Of a DNA stretch of 64,000 bases, positions 1 through 9,242 are shown one piece after another (positions within the stretch are counted from its first letter, which is position 1; the number at the start of each line of letters is the position of its first letter). The notes beneath the pieces were generated by a model. It worked only from the letters and a program-made list of their open reading frames with translations, was not told where the DNA came from and searched no databases. A program made the translations under genes and the position numbers. Source of the DNA: Ruegeria sp. AD91A (GTDB lineage Bacteria; Pseudomonadota; Alphaproteobacteria; Rhodobacterales; Rhodobacteraceae). The stretch lies in the NCBI RefSeq assembly GCF_003443535.1, contig NZ_CP031947.1, forward strand, positions 620,001 through 684,000. The letters are read 5' to 3'.

Positions 1-470
1 TTGCGAATACGCAAGTTGCTGTCTTCTGGCTGACCCAGGAAAAAAGCCAGGTCCAGACCCTCGGTTGTCAGATCAACCTTTCGGTCCGTCAGCCTCAGCC
101 TGACGTTCACCTCGGGGTACTCGGCAAGAAACTTTGGGACCTGCGGTGCTATCAACCGACGCCCAACCCCCAAGGGCGCGGCGACATAGAGTGACCCTTT
201 CAGGTTCTCGGTAAGATTGACGATCTGGGCTTCGGCACTTTCGACTGCTTCTAGGATCTCTGCTGCGCCACGATAGAAAGATTTTCCCTGCTCGGTGGGC
301 GTCAGGCTGCGTGTCGTGCGTTGGAACAAACGCACGCCAAGATGCTCTTCCAATTGCGATATACGCGCCGACGTAACAGCTGGCGAAACCCTCAAATCAC
401 GGCCCGCGGCAGACATGCTGCCCAGTTCGTAGACCCGGACAAAGGTTCTGATGTTATCAAGGTAGGACAT
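1..470 (-). CDS. LysR-family transcriptional regulator (3' end outside window)
   Basis: About 156 residues are visible from the ATG at 468-470; the rest runs off the left edge. The protein begins MSYLDNIRTFVRVYELGS and has a standard N-terminal LysR winged helix (residues about 1-60, with the LFQRTTRSLTPTEQG wing) followed by the start of the substrate-binding domain. It is a close paralogue of the LysR protein encoded at 1861-2763, with the same N-terminal pattern and the same APLGVGRRLIAP stretch. It is divergent from puuD across about 100 bp, so by the usual LysR arrangement it is the likely regulator of puuD. The effector, possibly urate or another purine product, is inferred from context only. 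Confidence 0.85.
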   Translation of the reverse strand, partial: MSYLDNIRTFVRVYELGSMSAAGRDLRVSPAVTSARISQLEEHLGVRLFQRTTRSLTPTEQGKSFYRGAAEILEAVESAEAQIVNLTENLKGSLYVAAPLGVGRRLIAPQVPKFLAEYPEVNVRLRLTDRKVDLTTEGLDLAFFLGQPEDSNLRIR

Positions 471-571
471 TTTTTTGCATTTTTTGATACTGCTTGGTCT
501 TTGCCAGCAATACCAGAACAAAACACACTCGCATAGAGTAACCGGAACTATAGAATCTTAGGAGCAAAGCC

Positions 572-1804
572 ATGTATGACTTGGCCGTAATGTGGGAGTG
601 GATCGCCTTTTCCGTCCGTTGGCTGCATGTGATCACCGCGATGGCGTGGATTGGTGCGTCATTCTACTTTATCGCGCTGGACCTCATGTTGAAGCCAAAC
701 CCTGCCTTGCCGGACGGGGCCTACGGCGAAGAATGGGAAGTACATGGCGGCGGTTTCTACCACACCGTCAAGTATCTGGTTGCGCCCTCGCGCATGCCCG
801 AGCACCTGACCTGGCACAAATGGCAGAGTTACACGACCTGGCTGTCGGGCGCGGCGTTGCTCATGATCATATATTGGGTCGGGGGCGAGTTGTTCCTGCT
901 TGATCCGACCAAAGTGGACCTGGCGCTGTGGCAGGGGATCCTGATTTCTGGCGGATCGCTGACCATTGGCTGGCTGGTCTACGACCAGATGTGCAAATCG
1001 AAGCTGAGTGATCACCCGACCGTTCTGATGCTGCTGTTGTTCGTGATCCTGGTGATCATGTCGTGGGGTTACAACCAGATCTTCACCGGTCGCGCCGCGC
1101 TTTTGCATCTTGGAGCCTTCACTGCGACAATCATGACGGCCAACGTGTTCTTTCAGATCATGCCGAACCAACGGATCGTGGTCGAAGACCTCAAGGCCGG
1201 TCGGACGCCTGATGCCAAATACGGCAAGATCGCCAAGGTACGATCCACGCATAACAACTACCTGACTTTGCCGGTCGTTTTCCTGATGCTGTCGAACCAC
1301 TATCCGCTTGCTTTCGGCACCGAGTATTCCTGGATCATCGCCAGCCTGATCTTTCTGACGGGCGTCACCATCCGTCACTACTTCAACACGATGCATGCAA
1401 CCGGGAAAGGCCCGCACTGGACTTGGGGGGTGACGGTTCTGCTAATGGTCGTGATCGCCTGGCTGTCTTCGGTGAGAAACACTGAGACATGGGAGGACGC
1501 CGAAGCGCGTGACCTGACGCCATACGAACAGAAATTTGCGTCAGCCGCGGGCTTCGAAGACGCCTATGACACGGTCTTGGGTAATTGCTCGATGTGCCAC
1601 GCCCGCGAGCCGGTGTACGACACCATGAAATGGGCCCCGAAGAAGGTCTATCTTGAGACACCCGGCGATGTCGCCCGCAACGCCGACCAAATCTATCTGC
1701 AAGCCGGCATCAGCCATGCAATGCCACCACCATCTGCAGTGCAAATGGATGAAGAGGCACGCCAAACCATCATCGCATGGGTGCGTGAGGTCAGAGACCA
1801 ATAG
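572..1804 (+). CDS. puuD: Urate hydroxylase/oxidase PuuD (membrane protein with C-terminal cytochrome c domain)
   Basis: This 410-residue protein matches the PuuD family, which oxidises urate to 5-hydroxyisourate at the membrane and passes electrons to the respiratory chain through its own cytochrome c domain. Residues about 1-310 hold a series of hydrophobic segments (for example around 10-35, 85-105 and 145-170). The C-terminal 75 residues carry a haem c site, C339-S-M-C342-H343, with a likely distal Met at about 384 in an HAMPPP motif. The ATG at 572 follows a TAGGAG Shine-Dalgarno sequence. It sits between two LysR genes and beside xdhABC, so it would use the urate made by xanthine dehydrogenase. 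A strong terminator follows. Confidence 0.93.
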   Translation: MYDLAVMWEWIAFSVRWLHVITAMAWIGASFYFIALDLMLKPNPALPDGAYGEEWEVHGGGFYHTVKYLVAPSRMPEHLTWHKWQSYTTWLSGAALLMIIYWVGGELFLLDPTKVDLALWQGILISGGSLTIGWLVYDQMCKSKLSDHPTVLMLLLFVILVIMSWGYNQIFTGRAALLHLGAFTATIMTANVFFQIMPNQRIVVEDLKAGRTPDAKYGKIAKVRSTHNNYLTLPVVFLMLSNHYPLAFGTEYSWIIASLIFLTGVTIRHYFNTMHATGKGPHWTWGVTVLLMVVIAWLSSVRNTETWEDAEARDLTPYEQKFASAAGFEDAYDTVLGNCSMCHAREPVYDTMKWAPKKVYLETPGDVARNADQIYLQAGISHAMPPPSAVQMDEEARQTIIAWVREVRDQ

Positions 1805-1831
1805 ACGCCTGCGCGCAAAACGAAGATTGTT

Positions 1832-1858
1832 AACCGGGTCGTAAGCCCGGTTTTTTTT
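1832..1858 (+). terminator. Rho-independent terminator after puuD
   Basis: A 7-bp stem (AACCGGG/CCCGGTT) with a 7-nt loop is followed directly by a run of T. It begins 28 bp after the puuD stop and lies between puuD and the convergent LysR gene. Confidence 0.88.
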
Positions 1859-1860
1859 CT

Positions 1861-2763
1861 TTATGCGAAAAAGCGTTTGCTGTGCTGCGCGATGTGTTCG
1901 ACAAACAGACGCACCTTGGGGTCTTGCAGCTTTTTGTGCGGATAAAGACATCCGAAAATCGTTGGCAATGGGGGCGTCTCGGGCAGGACTTCGACCAGTC
2001 GCCCATCCTTTAGAAACTCCCGTACGTCAAAGCGCGGCTTGTTGACGATCCCCCTGCCCGCCAAGGCCCAGTCTGTCAGTACATCACCATCATCCGCGTC
2101 GTATTTACCGCGAACTTCAAGTTTTCGCGGACCCATATCAGTGCGGAGCGTCCAGTAGTATTCCGGAGACCTTGGATAACGCAGCAACAGGCAGTTATGG
2201 GGCATGTGCAACAAATCGTCTGGTGTTTTGGGCGTGCCAAACTGCGACAAGTAATCGGGCGAAGCGCACAGAACACGATCACAATCCGCGAACTTCCGCA
2301 GTTTCATGGTTGAATCACCGGGCTCACCAATGAAAAAGGCTATGTCCAGACCGTCGGCCAGAATGTCCACCTTACGGTCGGACAAACGCATGCGAATCTC
2401 TGTTTCCGGGTAGCGATCAGAGAATTCCGGGACAAGTGGCGCAACGATTCTGCGTCCGACACCCAAAGGCGCGGTGATGCGGATGGCCCCCCGAGGCGCG
2501 TCGGAAAAGCTGGCGACACGCGCTTCAGCGTGATCAAGCGCCAGCAGGACCGCCTTGGCTTCATCGTAGAAAACCGTCCCCACTTCGGTTGGTGTCATCG
2601 ACCGGGTCGTTCTGTTGAACAGCCGTACACCCAGATGGTTTTCAAGCTCTTTCAACCGTTTGCTGGCCACCGCTGGGGTCAACCGAAGATCACGCCCGCC
2701 AGACGTGATGCTGCCCAGTTCCATCACTCGGACAAAAACACGCAGACTTTCGATGTAAGACAT
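1861..2763 (-). CDS. LysR-family transcriptional regulator, probable regulator of xdhABC
   Basis: This is a 300-residue, full-length LysR protein. An N-terminal HTH (MSYIESLRVFVRVMELGS... with the wing LFNRTTRSMTPTEVG) is followed by a type-2 periplasmic-binding-like effector domain. It is a paralogue of the truncated LysR at 1-470. It is transcribed divergently from xdhA over about 150 bp that contain a clear palindrome at 2807-2825, so control of the xanthine dehydrogenase operon is likely. Its 3' end abuts the puuD terminator. The effector is not evident from the sequence. Confidence 0.9.
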   Translation of the reverse strand: MSYIESLRVFVRVMELGSITSGGRDLRLTPAVASKRLKELENHLGVRLFNRTTRSMTPTEVGTVFYDEAKAVLLALDHAEARVASFSDAPRGAIRITAPLGVGRRIVAPLVPEFSDRYPETEIRMRLSDRKVDILADGLDIAFFIGEPGDSTMKLRKFADCDRVLCASPDYLSQFGTPKTPDDLLHMPHNCLLLRYPRSPEYYWTLRTDMGPRKLEVRGKYDADDGDVLTDWALAGRGIVNKPRFDVREFLKDGRLVEVLPETPPLPTIFGCLYPHKKLQDPKVRLFVEHIAQHSKRFFA

Positions 2764-2806
2764 TGGAACCTCCCAGCAGCGAAAGAATGCGTCATGGCCC
2801 TATCTT

Positions 2807-2825
2807 TTTCAACGATATGTTGAAA
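2807..2825. promoter_or_regulatory. Palindromic operator candidate between LysR gene and xdhA
   Basis: A perfect 7-bp inverted repeat TTTCAAC-GATAT-GTTGAAA lies in the divergent promoter region, 44 bp from the LysR start and 93 bp from the xdhA start. Its position and symmetry fit a binding site for the adjacent LysR protein; binding is inferred. Confidence 0.55.
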
Positions 2826-2917
2826 GTATTTGCCGTTTGCGGCGATTTTCCGACTCAATCTTTGCACCTATGGTTCCAGTGACCGCCCTCCGGAAGGCAG
2901 GGCAGAGGGAGAATTCC

Positions 2918-4381
2918 ATGACGCATCGCACCCACATCCGATTTGTCCTGAACGGCAAGGATGTCTCCGTCCCAAACGTCTCAGCAGACCAGACACTTCT
3001 CGATTTCCTGCGCCTGGAACGTCGACTGACAGGAACGAAAGAAGGCTGCGCCGAAGGCGACTGTGGCGCGTGCACCGTGCTTGTCGGACGGCTTGGGCGC
3101 ACGGGCCTGCACTATGCTCCGGTCAATGCCTGTATCCGGTTTCTTGCCTCTGTCGACGGCTGTCATGTCGTGACGGTTGAACACCTGACCGGACCTGAAG
3201 GCCGACTGCACCCGGTTCAACAAGCCATGGTCGATCATCATGGCAGCCAGTGCGGGTTCTGCACGCCAGGCTTCGTCATGGCCCTCTATGCGCTTTGGAT
3301 GCAAACTCCGGAACCAACCGAAGTGCAGGTTCAAACTGCATTGCAGGGTAATCTGTGCCGTTGCACAGGGTATGAGCCTATCATCCGAGCGGCCATTGCC
3401 GTCAGCCGCTACGGCACCCCGGCTTCTGACCATCTGAACACCGAACGCGAAACCATGACGGCGCGCCTGGCGGCCCTGAAAGACGGGCGGCGCGTGGTGT
3501 CCGGTCCTGAAGACAACCTGAGCATTCTCCCGTCCAGCGTTGATGATCTTGCCGCATGTCTGCAAGCTTATCCAAACGCCACGATCGTGGCCGGAGCCAC
3601 CGATGTGGGCCTTTGGGTGACCAAGTTCCTGCGCGACATTGGCCCCGCCATCTTCACCGGTCATCTCGAAGACCTGAGAACAGTTGAAAGACAGGGGTCC
3701 CTCCTCCTGATCGGTGCCGGCGCCAGCTACACCGATTGCCAGGACCTCCTGTCTGAACACCTGCCACACCTGTCCTCCTACTGGGATCGCATCGCAGGGT
3801 GGCAGGTGCGGAATATGGGAACCGTTGGCGGGAACATCGCCAATGGCTCTCCCATCGGGGACACGCCACCGGTTCTTATCGCGCTTGGCGCCGAAATCTC
3901 GCTGCGCCGTGACACCGAAAGCCGGACGCTGCCGCTTGAGGACTTCTTCATCGATTACGGCAAGCAGGACAGCCGTTCCGACGAGTTTGTAGAAAGCATC
4001 CGCGTGCCCCTGCCCGGGCCCAATGATCTGAACGCGGCTTACAAGATTTCCAAGCGCCGTGACGAGGATATCTCTTCCGTGGCCGCTGGCATCCACATGA
4101 CCGTCAGGGACGGCATCATCAACAATGTCCGTATCGCGTTCGGCGGCATGGCTGCCACGCCAAAGCGCGCATCGAAAGCCGAGGCGGCGCTGAACGGTCA
4201 GCCATGGGCACGCGAAGGCTTTGAAGCTGCCGCTGAAGCACTGGCCGAGGATTTCTCGCCTCTCACCGATTGGCGCGCATCATCTGACTACCGAATGCTC
4301 GCTGCCCAGAACCTGCTGCGTCGGTTCTTCCTTGAGAACGACAGCCAAACCGACACCCCCGTTCAACTGGCTTGTGCCTGA
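2918..4381 (+). CDS. xdhA: Xanthine dehydrogenase small subunit XdhA (2x[2Fe-2S], FAD)
   Basis: This 487-residue subunit takes electrons from the molybdenum subunit and passes them to NAD+ through two iron-sulphur clusters and FAD. The plant-type [2Fe-2S] cluster uses C44, C49, C52 and C72; the second cluster uses C112, C115, C147 and C149 (QCGFC and LCRC motifs). The middle and C-terminal part is a FAD-binding domain (VAGATDVG region, and RNMGTVGGNIANGSPIGDTP) and a CO-dehydrogenase-flavoprotein C-terminal domain. The ATG at 2918 is preferred over in-frame codons upstream (from 2837) because it follows an AGAGGGAG Shine-Dalgarno and starts at the conserved ferredoxin fold. It is the first gene of xdhA-xdhB-xdhC, with 15 bp to xdhB. 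Confidence 0.95.
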   Translation: MTHRTHIRFVLNGKDVSVPNVSADQTLLDFLRLERRLTGTKEGCAEGDCGACTVLVGRLGRTGLHYAPVNACIRFLASVDGCHVVTVEHLTGPEGRLHPVQQAMVDHHGSQCGFCTPGFVMALYALWMQTPEPTEVQVQTALQGNLCRCTGYEPIIRAAIAVSRYGTPASDHLNTERETMTARLAALKDGRRVVSGPEDNLSILPSSVDDLAACLQAYPNATIVAGATDVGLWVTKFLRDIGPAIFTGHLEDLRTVERQGSLLLIGAGASYTDCQDLLSEHLPHLSSYWDRIAGWQVRNMGTVGGNIANGSPIGDTPPVLIALGAEISLRRDTESRTLPLEDFFIDYGKQDSRSDEFVESIRVPLPGPNDLNAAYKISKRRDEDISSVAAGIHMTVRDGIINNVRIAFGGMAATPKRASKAEAALNGQPWAREGFEAAAEALAEDFSPLTDWRASSDYRMLAAQNLLRRFFLENDSQTDTPVQLACA

Positions 4382-4396
4382 TCAGGAGACGAAAAC

Positions 4397-6715
4397 ATGA
4401 AAGACAACGTTTCCATCATTGGATCGGCCCATACCAACGTAAACCACGACAGCGCGATCAAGCACGTCACCGGGCAGGCGGATTACACAGACGACATTGC
4501 GCTTCCAGAAGGCGCGCTGCACGCGTATCTCGGCGTGTCAGACGTCGCACACGCCAAGATCGTGAACATCGATTTCACCGATGTTCTCGCCACACCCGGC
4601 GTGATCGGTGTGCTGACCGCTGATGATGTGCCGGGGGCCAATGATATCAGCCCGACACATCTGAACGACGAACCTGTTTTCCCGACCGACGCCATTCAAT
4701 TCCACGGCCAGCCGTTGTTTGCGGTGGTTGCCGAATCCCGCGACATAGCGCGCCGCGCTGCGGAACGGGCAAAGGTCGACTTCGAAACCCTGCCCCATGC
4801 GCTGGATCCGATTGCCGCAAAGAAAGCAGGATATCCGCATGTCACAGCGCCCCTCAAGCTGGAGCGCGGAGACGTCGCACCGGCTCAGGCGGCCGCGTCC
4901 AACCGGATCAAAGGCCGGATGAGCGTTGGCGGTCAGGATCACATGTACCTTGAAGGTCACATCGCCTTTGCGATACCGGGCGAAGACGACGATGTGGTGG
5001 TGCATTGCTCGACCCAGCACCCGTCCGAGGCGCAGCATATGGTGGCGCATGTCCTTGGGGTGCCGTCCAATGCCGTCGTGGTCAATGTCCGTCGCATGGG
5101 TGGGGGATTTGGCGGCAAGGAAAGCCAGATGAACCTGTTCTGCGCAGTGGCGGCCATGGCTGCCAAAAAGTGGAACCGCGCCGTCAAAATCCGCCCCGAC
5201 CGGGATCAGGACATGACCGCAACCGGCAAACGCCACGACTTCGTGATCGACTATGATGTCGCATTTGACGACGAGGGCCGCATTCAGGCGGTCGAAGGCA
5301 GTTTTGCTGCGCGCTGTGGCTTTTCGGCAGACCTGTCGGGCCCTGTCACCGACCGGGCGCTATTTCACGCCGACAACGCCTATTTCTATCCGAATGTGCG
5401 CCTGAACAGCCACCCGATGAAAACCAACACCGTGTCGAATACCGCGTTTCGGGGGTTTGGCGGCCCGCAGGGCGTGATCGCGGCGGAACGGATGATCGAA
5501 GAGATCGCTTATGCCACGGGGCAGGACCCGTTGGATGTTCGCAAGGCGAATTTCTACGGCACCAAGGACCGCAACGTGACCCCGTACCACCAGGAAGTCG
5601 AAGACAGCATTCTCGACCGGCTGGTCGGAGAGTTGGAAGAAACATCGGAATACCGCCAGCGCCGTCAGGATATCATCGAGTTCAACAAGACATCGCCGAT
5701 TCTGAAAAAAGGCATCGCGCTGACGCCGGTCAAGTTCGGCATTTCCTTCACTGCGACCTGGTACAATCAGGCCGGCGCGCTGGTGCACGTCTACAATGAC
5801 GGATCAATCCACCTGAACCACGGCGGCACTGAAATGGGCCAGGGCCTGAACACCAAAGTCGCTCAGGTCGTCGCCGAGGCCTTCCAGGTCGATTTCAACC
5901 GGATCAAGATCACCAAGACGACGACTGAAAAAGTTCCCAACACCTCGGCCACCGCGGCGTCCAGCGGGACCGACCTGAATGGCATGGCAGCGTTGAACGC
6001 GGTCGAACAGATCAAGGAACGTCTGGTGAAGTTCGCTGCTGAAAACTGGAAAGTCGCTCCTGAGGAAGTCGCATTCCACGCCAATCAGGTGCATATCGGC
6101 CAAGACGTTCTGGCCTTCGATTCATTCATCAAACAGGCCTATCTGGCGCGCGTACAACTGTCGGCGGCCGGGTTCTACAAGACACCAAAAATCCATTGGG
6201 ACCGAGCCAAGGGGCAAGGCCGCCCGTTCTATTACTTCGCCTATGGTGCGTCCTGTTCGGAAGTCACAATTGATACTCTGACCGGTGAATACTACGTGGA
6301 TCGGACGGATCTACTGCACGACGTCGGACATTCGCTGAACCCTGTGCTGGACAAAGGTCAGGTCGAAGGTGCCTTTATTCAGGGCATGGGATGGCTGACC
6401 ACCGAAGAGCTTTGGTGGGACGATGCCGGTCGTCTGCGCACCCATGCCCCATCAACATACAAAATCCCACTCGCATCAGACCGCCCGCGCATCTTCAATG
6501 TGAACCTCACCGATTGGTCGGAAAACCGGGAACTGACCATCAAACGCTCCAAGGCCGTTGGCGAGCCGCCGTTTATGCTCGGCATCTCGGTGTTCGAGGC
6601 GTTGTCGATGGCCGTGGCTTCTGTTGCTGATTACCGGGAATGCCCGCGCCTCGACGCACCGGCCACGCCCGAACGCGTCCTGATGGCCGTTGCGCGGTTG
6701 CAAGCGGGGCCCTGA
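4397..6715 (+). CDS. xdhB: Xanthine dehydrogenase large (molybdopterin) subunit XdhB
   Basis: This 772-residue subunit holds the molybdenum cofactor where hypoxanthine/xanthine is hydroxylated to urate. An N-terminal a/b hammerhead domain (residues about 20-130) precedes the molybdopterin-binding region. Family motifs seen are the GGGFGGKE cofactor loop, the FRGFGGPQG loop and the GEPPF motif near residue 723, whose Glu is the catalytic base in this family. A cofactor-contact stretch around TSATAASSGTDLNG is also present. A Shine-Dalgarno AGGAGA lies just upstream. The subunit pairs with XdhA and needs XdhC for insertion of sulphurated cofactor. Confidence 0.95.
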   Translation: MKDNVSIIGSAHTNVNHDSAIKHVTGQADYTDDIALPEGALHAYLGVSDVAHAKIVNIDFTDVLATPGVIGVLTADDVPGANDISPTHLNDEPVFPTDAIQFHGQPLFAVVAESRDIARRAAERAKVDFETLPHALDPIAAKKAGYPHVTAPLKLERGDVAPAQAAASNRIKGRMSVGGQDHMYLEGHIAFAIPGEDDDVVVHCSTQHPSEAQHMVAHVLGVPSNAVVVNVRRMGGGFGGKESQMNLFCAVAAMAAKKWNRAVKIRPDRDQDMTATGKRHDFVIDYDVAFDDEGRIQAVEGSFAARCGFSADLSGPVTDRALFHADNAYFYPNVRLNSHPMKTNTVSNTAFRGFGGPQGVIAAERMIEEIAYATGQDPLDVRKANFYGTKDRNVTPYHQEVEDSILDRLVGELEETSEYRQRRQDIIEFNKTSPILKKGIALTPVKFGISFTATWYNQAGALVHVYNDGSIHLNHGGTEMGQGLNTKVAQVVAEAFQVDFNRIKITKTTTEKVPNTSATAASSGTDLNGMAALNAVEQIKERLVKFAAENWKVAPEEVAFHANQVHIGQDVLAFDSFIKQAYLARVQLSAAGFYKTPKIHWDRAKGQGRPFYYFAYGASCSEVTIDTLTGEYYVDRTDLLHDVGHSLNPVLDKGQVEGAFIQGMGWLTTEELWWDDAGRLRTHAPSTYKIPLASDRPRIFNVNLTDWSENRELTIKRSKAVGEPPFMLGISVFEALSMAVASVADYRECPRLDAPATPERVLMAVARLQAGP

Positions 6716-6718
6716 ACT

Positions 6719-7597
6719 ATGGCTGCCCCGCGTTCTCTGAGCGAGTTTCTGTCCGCGCAGCTTTGCGTGATCCGCGTTGCGTTGACGCGTGTACGCGGGT
6801 CTTCGCCGCGCAATGAGGGAACAGAGATGTTCGTGGCACCCGGATCGTTGTGGGGAACCATTGGCGGTGGGCAATTGGAGTTTATTGCCATCAACGCCGC
6901 GCGGGACATGCTGCGTGATGGAGCGTTGCATCGGGACATGGATGTGCCTCTGGGCCCGGAAATCGGGCAATGCTGCGGTGGCAGGGTCGAACTGAAACTG
7001 ACCCGCATGCGGGCCTCAGACAAATGGGCGGCAAAAGAACGCGCCGCCCGGCGCGAAGACGCTTTGCCCAAAGTCTACGTCATGGGCGCGGGCCACGTTG
7101 GTCGGGCTCTGGCCAATCTGCTTCAGTACCTGCCGGTGTGCTGCATCCTCGTCGACACCCGGCCCGAAGAGATTGAGCTTTGCACCGCAAATGTCGAAAC
7201 CCGGGTCAGTGCAATCCCCGAAGCCGAAATCTGGCGCGCACCCGAAGGCAGCGCCTTTATCGTTCTGACCCATGATCACGGATTGGATTTCCTGCTGACG
7301 ACCGCCGCGCTGGAACGAAAGGATGCCGCTTATGTGGGGATGATCGGTTCCGCAACAAAGCGGGTAAAGCTCAGGAACTGGGCGCAGAAACACTGTGACG
7401 GACTATCCGTCGAACAACTGAATTGCCCCATCGGGGCAAGCGGTAGCCGCGACAAGCGGCCCAGCGTCATCGCCGCTTTCGTGGTGGCCGAAGTGATGGC
7501 TGATTTGACCTCTGAAACTGCCGCGACCGCCCTGACCGGGGCAAACCAGGCGCCCCTGCGGGCCCACCATCACGACCGGAAAGGGAGATCGGCCTGA
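6719..7597 (+). CDS. xdhC: Xanthine dehydrogenase accessory protein XdhC
   Basis: This 292-residue protein belongs to the XdhC/CoxI family. In Rhodobacter, XdhC binds molybdenum cofactor, keeps it in the sulphurated form and delivers it to the XdhB subunit. The N-terminal part has the family's RGSSPRNEGTEMFV and WGTIGGGQLEF stretches, and the C-terminal part has a Rossmann-like GAGHVGRAL motif (around residue 123). It starts only 3 bp after xdhB stops, so it is co-translated with it. Its C-terminal tail after about residue 280 is basic and unremarkable. Confidence 0.94.
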   Translation: MAAPRSLSEFLSAQLCVIRVALTRVRGSSPRNEGTEMFVAPGSLWGTIGGGQLEFIAINAARDMLRDGALHRDMDVPLGPEIGQCCGGRVELKLTRMRASDKWAAKERAARREDALPKVYVMGAGHVGRALANLLQYLPVCCILVDTRPEEIELCTANVETRVSAIPEAEIWRAPEGSAFIVLTHDHGLDFLLTTAALERKDAAYVGMIGSATKRVKLRNWAQKHCDGLSVEQLNCPIGASGSRDKRPSVIAAFVVAEVMADLTSETAATALTGANQAPLRAHHHDRKGRSA

Positions 7598-7640
7598 CAC
7601 CCGTCGGGCCAACCCGGTCACATCAGAGGAGGAGACCGTC

Positions 7641-9242
7641 ATGGACGGGAGGACCTATGAATACAAGCTGTTTACCCGCAGCGACTTCAGCGCTTTCTGG
7701 GCGCTGTTCACGGACAACCTTGTAAACCTGCTGATCCTGTCGGGGGTCTGCCAGTTCGTGTTCCAAATGCCAGCGGAAATCGTCTTTGGCCGCATCGTAC
7801 CCGGCGCCGCCATCGCGATTTTGGCCGGTGTCGCGGTCTACACATACCTCGCCAAATGGGCGGCAAATGCTCAAGGTAAAGACGTAACCGCGTTGCCCTA
7901 CGGCATCTCGACGCCGGTAATGTTCGTCTACCTGTTCGGTGTGATCGGTCCCATCTATTGGGCAACCAACGATCCGATGCTGGCTTGGCAAGTCGGTATC
8001 GGAGCCGGATTCATGGGCGGCATTGTTGCGGCGTTGGGCGCAATCGTGGGGCCATACCTCAAGAAGATCACGCCCCGCGCAGGAATGCTGGGAACGCTTT
8101 GCGGGATCGCTCTGGTTTTCATCGGCTCCGTCCCTCTGGCCGAAGTGTTCGAGAACCCCGTCATCGGCTTTACGTCGCTGCTGTTTATCCTTTGGGGTCT
8201 GATCGGGCGCTTCCGTCTTCCCGGCAACGTACCGGCCGGTCTGGTTGCAATTGCCGCTGGTACTGTGATTGCCATCATCCTTGGTGAGTCAAGGATTGAT
8301 GTCAGCGGCATCGGATTCTACCCGCCAATCCCTTACATCGGGGACCTTATTGCCGGCGTGCAATACCTTTTCGCCAACCCTGAGCTGTTTCTGGTGCTGA
8401 TTCCGGTGCAGATATACAACTTCATCGAAACCATGAACAACGTGGAATCGGCCGAGGCCGCGGGGGATCACTACCCGGTTGGGCTGTGCCAGGTCACGGA
8501 CGGCGCGGGCACGATGCTGGGTGCTCTGTTTGGGTCGCCATTCCCGACAACCGTGTACATCGGCCATCCGGCCTATAAACGACTGGATGCGCATGCGGGG
8601 TATATTGTCGGTGTGGCCGTTGTAATTGCCGCCGCCGCCTTCCTTGGGTTCCTGTCATTCCTTGCTGGCCTGATCCCGATCGCCGCAGCTGCACCAGTAC
8701 TGGTCTTTGTCTCAGTCAGCCTGATCACCAACACGGCATGGGCTGTCAAACCGATGCACATGGCTGCGGTATCCTTTGCGATCCTGCCCCATATCTCGGC
8801 CTTCCTGATGGTCAAGTGGGGATCTTTGATGAACGCCCTGCGCAGCAGCGGTGTCGAAGGACTGCCGTCTTTGGGAGATGCAAATCTGACCTCGGCCCTT
8901 CTCATGGAAGGGGCTCATTACGAGGGACACCTTGCCCTGAGTCAGGGGGCGATCCTCACCGGACTGGTCTGGGGCGCCATCGTGGCCGATGTGATTGACG
9001 GACGCTTCCGGATGGCCGGCGCGTTTGCCGTCGCAGGTGGGCTGATGTCTTCGATCGGCATCATCCATTCCTACACGCTACAGATGCCTCAGTTCGACGG
9101 GATAACCATCGGCTATCTGATCATCGGCGCATTCCTCTGTGTCTACCCGATGTTCGCACCTAAAGAGGATCTCGAACATCGTATCATCGTACCGGATGAG
9201 CCCGATCTCATCGATGACGATTCACCCGCTCAACAAGCCTGA
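7641..9242 (+). CDS. Xanthine/uracil-type (NCS2-like) purine permease
   Basis: This 533-residue integral membrane protein has about 12-14 hydrophobic segments from residue 20 to about 500 and a short acidic cytoplasmic tail. The sequence resembles the nucleobase transporter superfamily (NCS2/AzgA-like): a TALPYGISTP stretch in the first third and an IETMNNVESAEAAGD stretch in the middle correspond to the substrate-site helices. The start follows an AGAGGAGGAG Shine-Dalgarno sequence 43 bp after xdhC, in the same orientation, so it is probably the last gene of the xdh operon and imports xanthine or a related purine. The exact substrate cannot be read from the sequence. Confidence 0.85.
   Translation: MDGRTYEYKLFTRSDFSAFWALFTDNLVNLLILSGVCQFVFQMPAEIVFGRIVPGAAIAILAGVAVYTYLAKWAANAQGKDVTALPYGISTPVMFVYLFGVIGPIYWATNDPMLAWQVGIGAGFMGGIVAALGAIVGPYLKKITPRAGMLGTLCGIALVFIGSVPLAEVFENPVIGFTSLLFILWGLIGRFRLPGNVPAGLVAIAAGTVIAIILGESRIDVSGIGFYPPIPYIGDLIAGVQYLFANPELFLVLIPVQIYNFIETMNNVESAEAAGDHYPVGLCQVTDGAGTMLGALFGSPFPTTVYIGHPAYKRLDAHAGYIVGVAVVIAAAAFLGFLSFLAGLIPIAAAAPVLVFVSVSLITNTAWAVKPMHMAAVSFAILPHISAFLMVKWGSLMNALRSSGVEGLPSLGDANLTSALLMEGAHYEGHLALSQGAILTGLVWGAIVADVIDGRFRMAGAFAVAGGLMSSIGIIHSYTLQMPQFDGITIGYLIIGAFLCVYPMFAPKEDLEHRIIVPDEPDLIDDDSPAQQA

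Noticed and set aside
2981..4096. A 371-codon minus-strand frame opposite xdhA
   Set aside because: It is antisense to XdhA, whose iron-sulphur and FAD motifs are intact.
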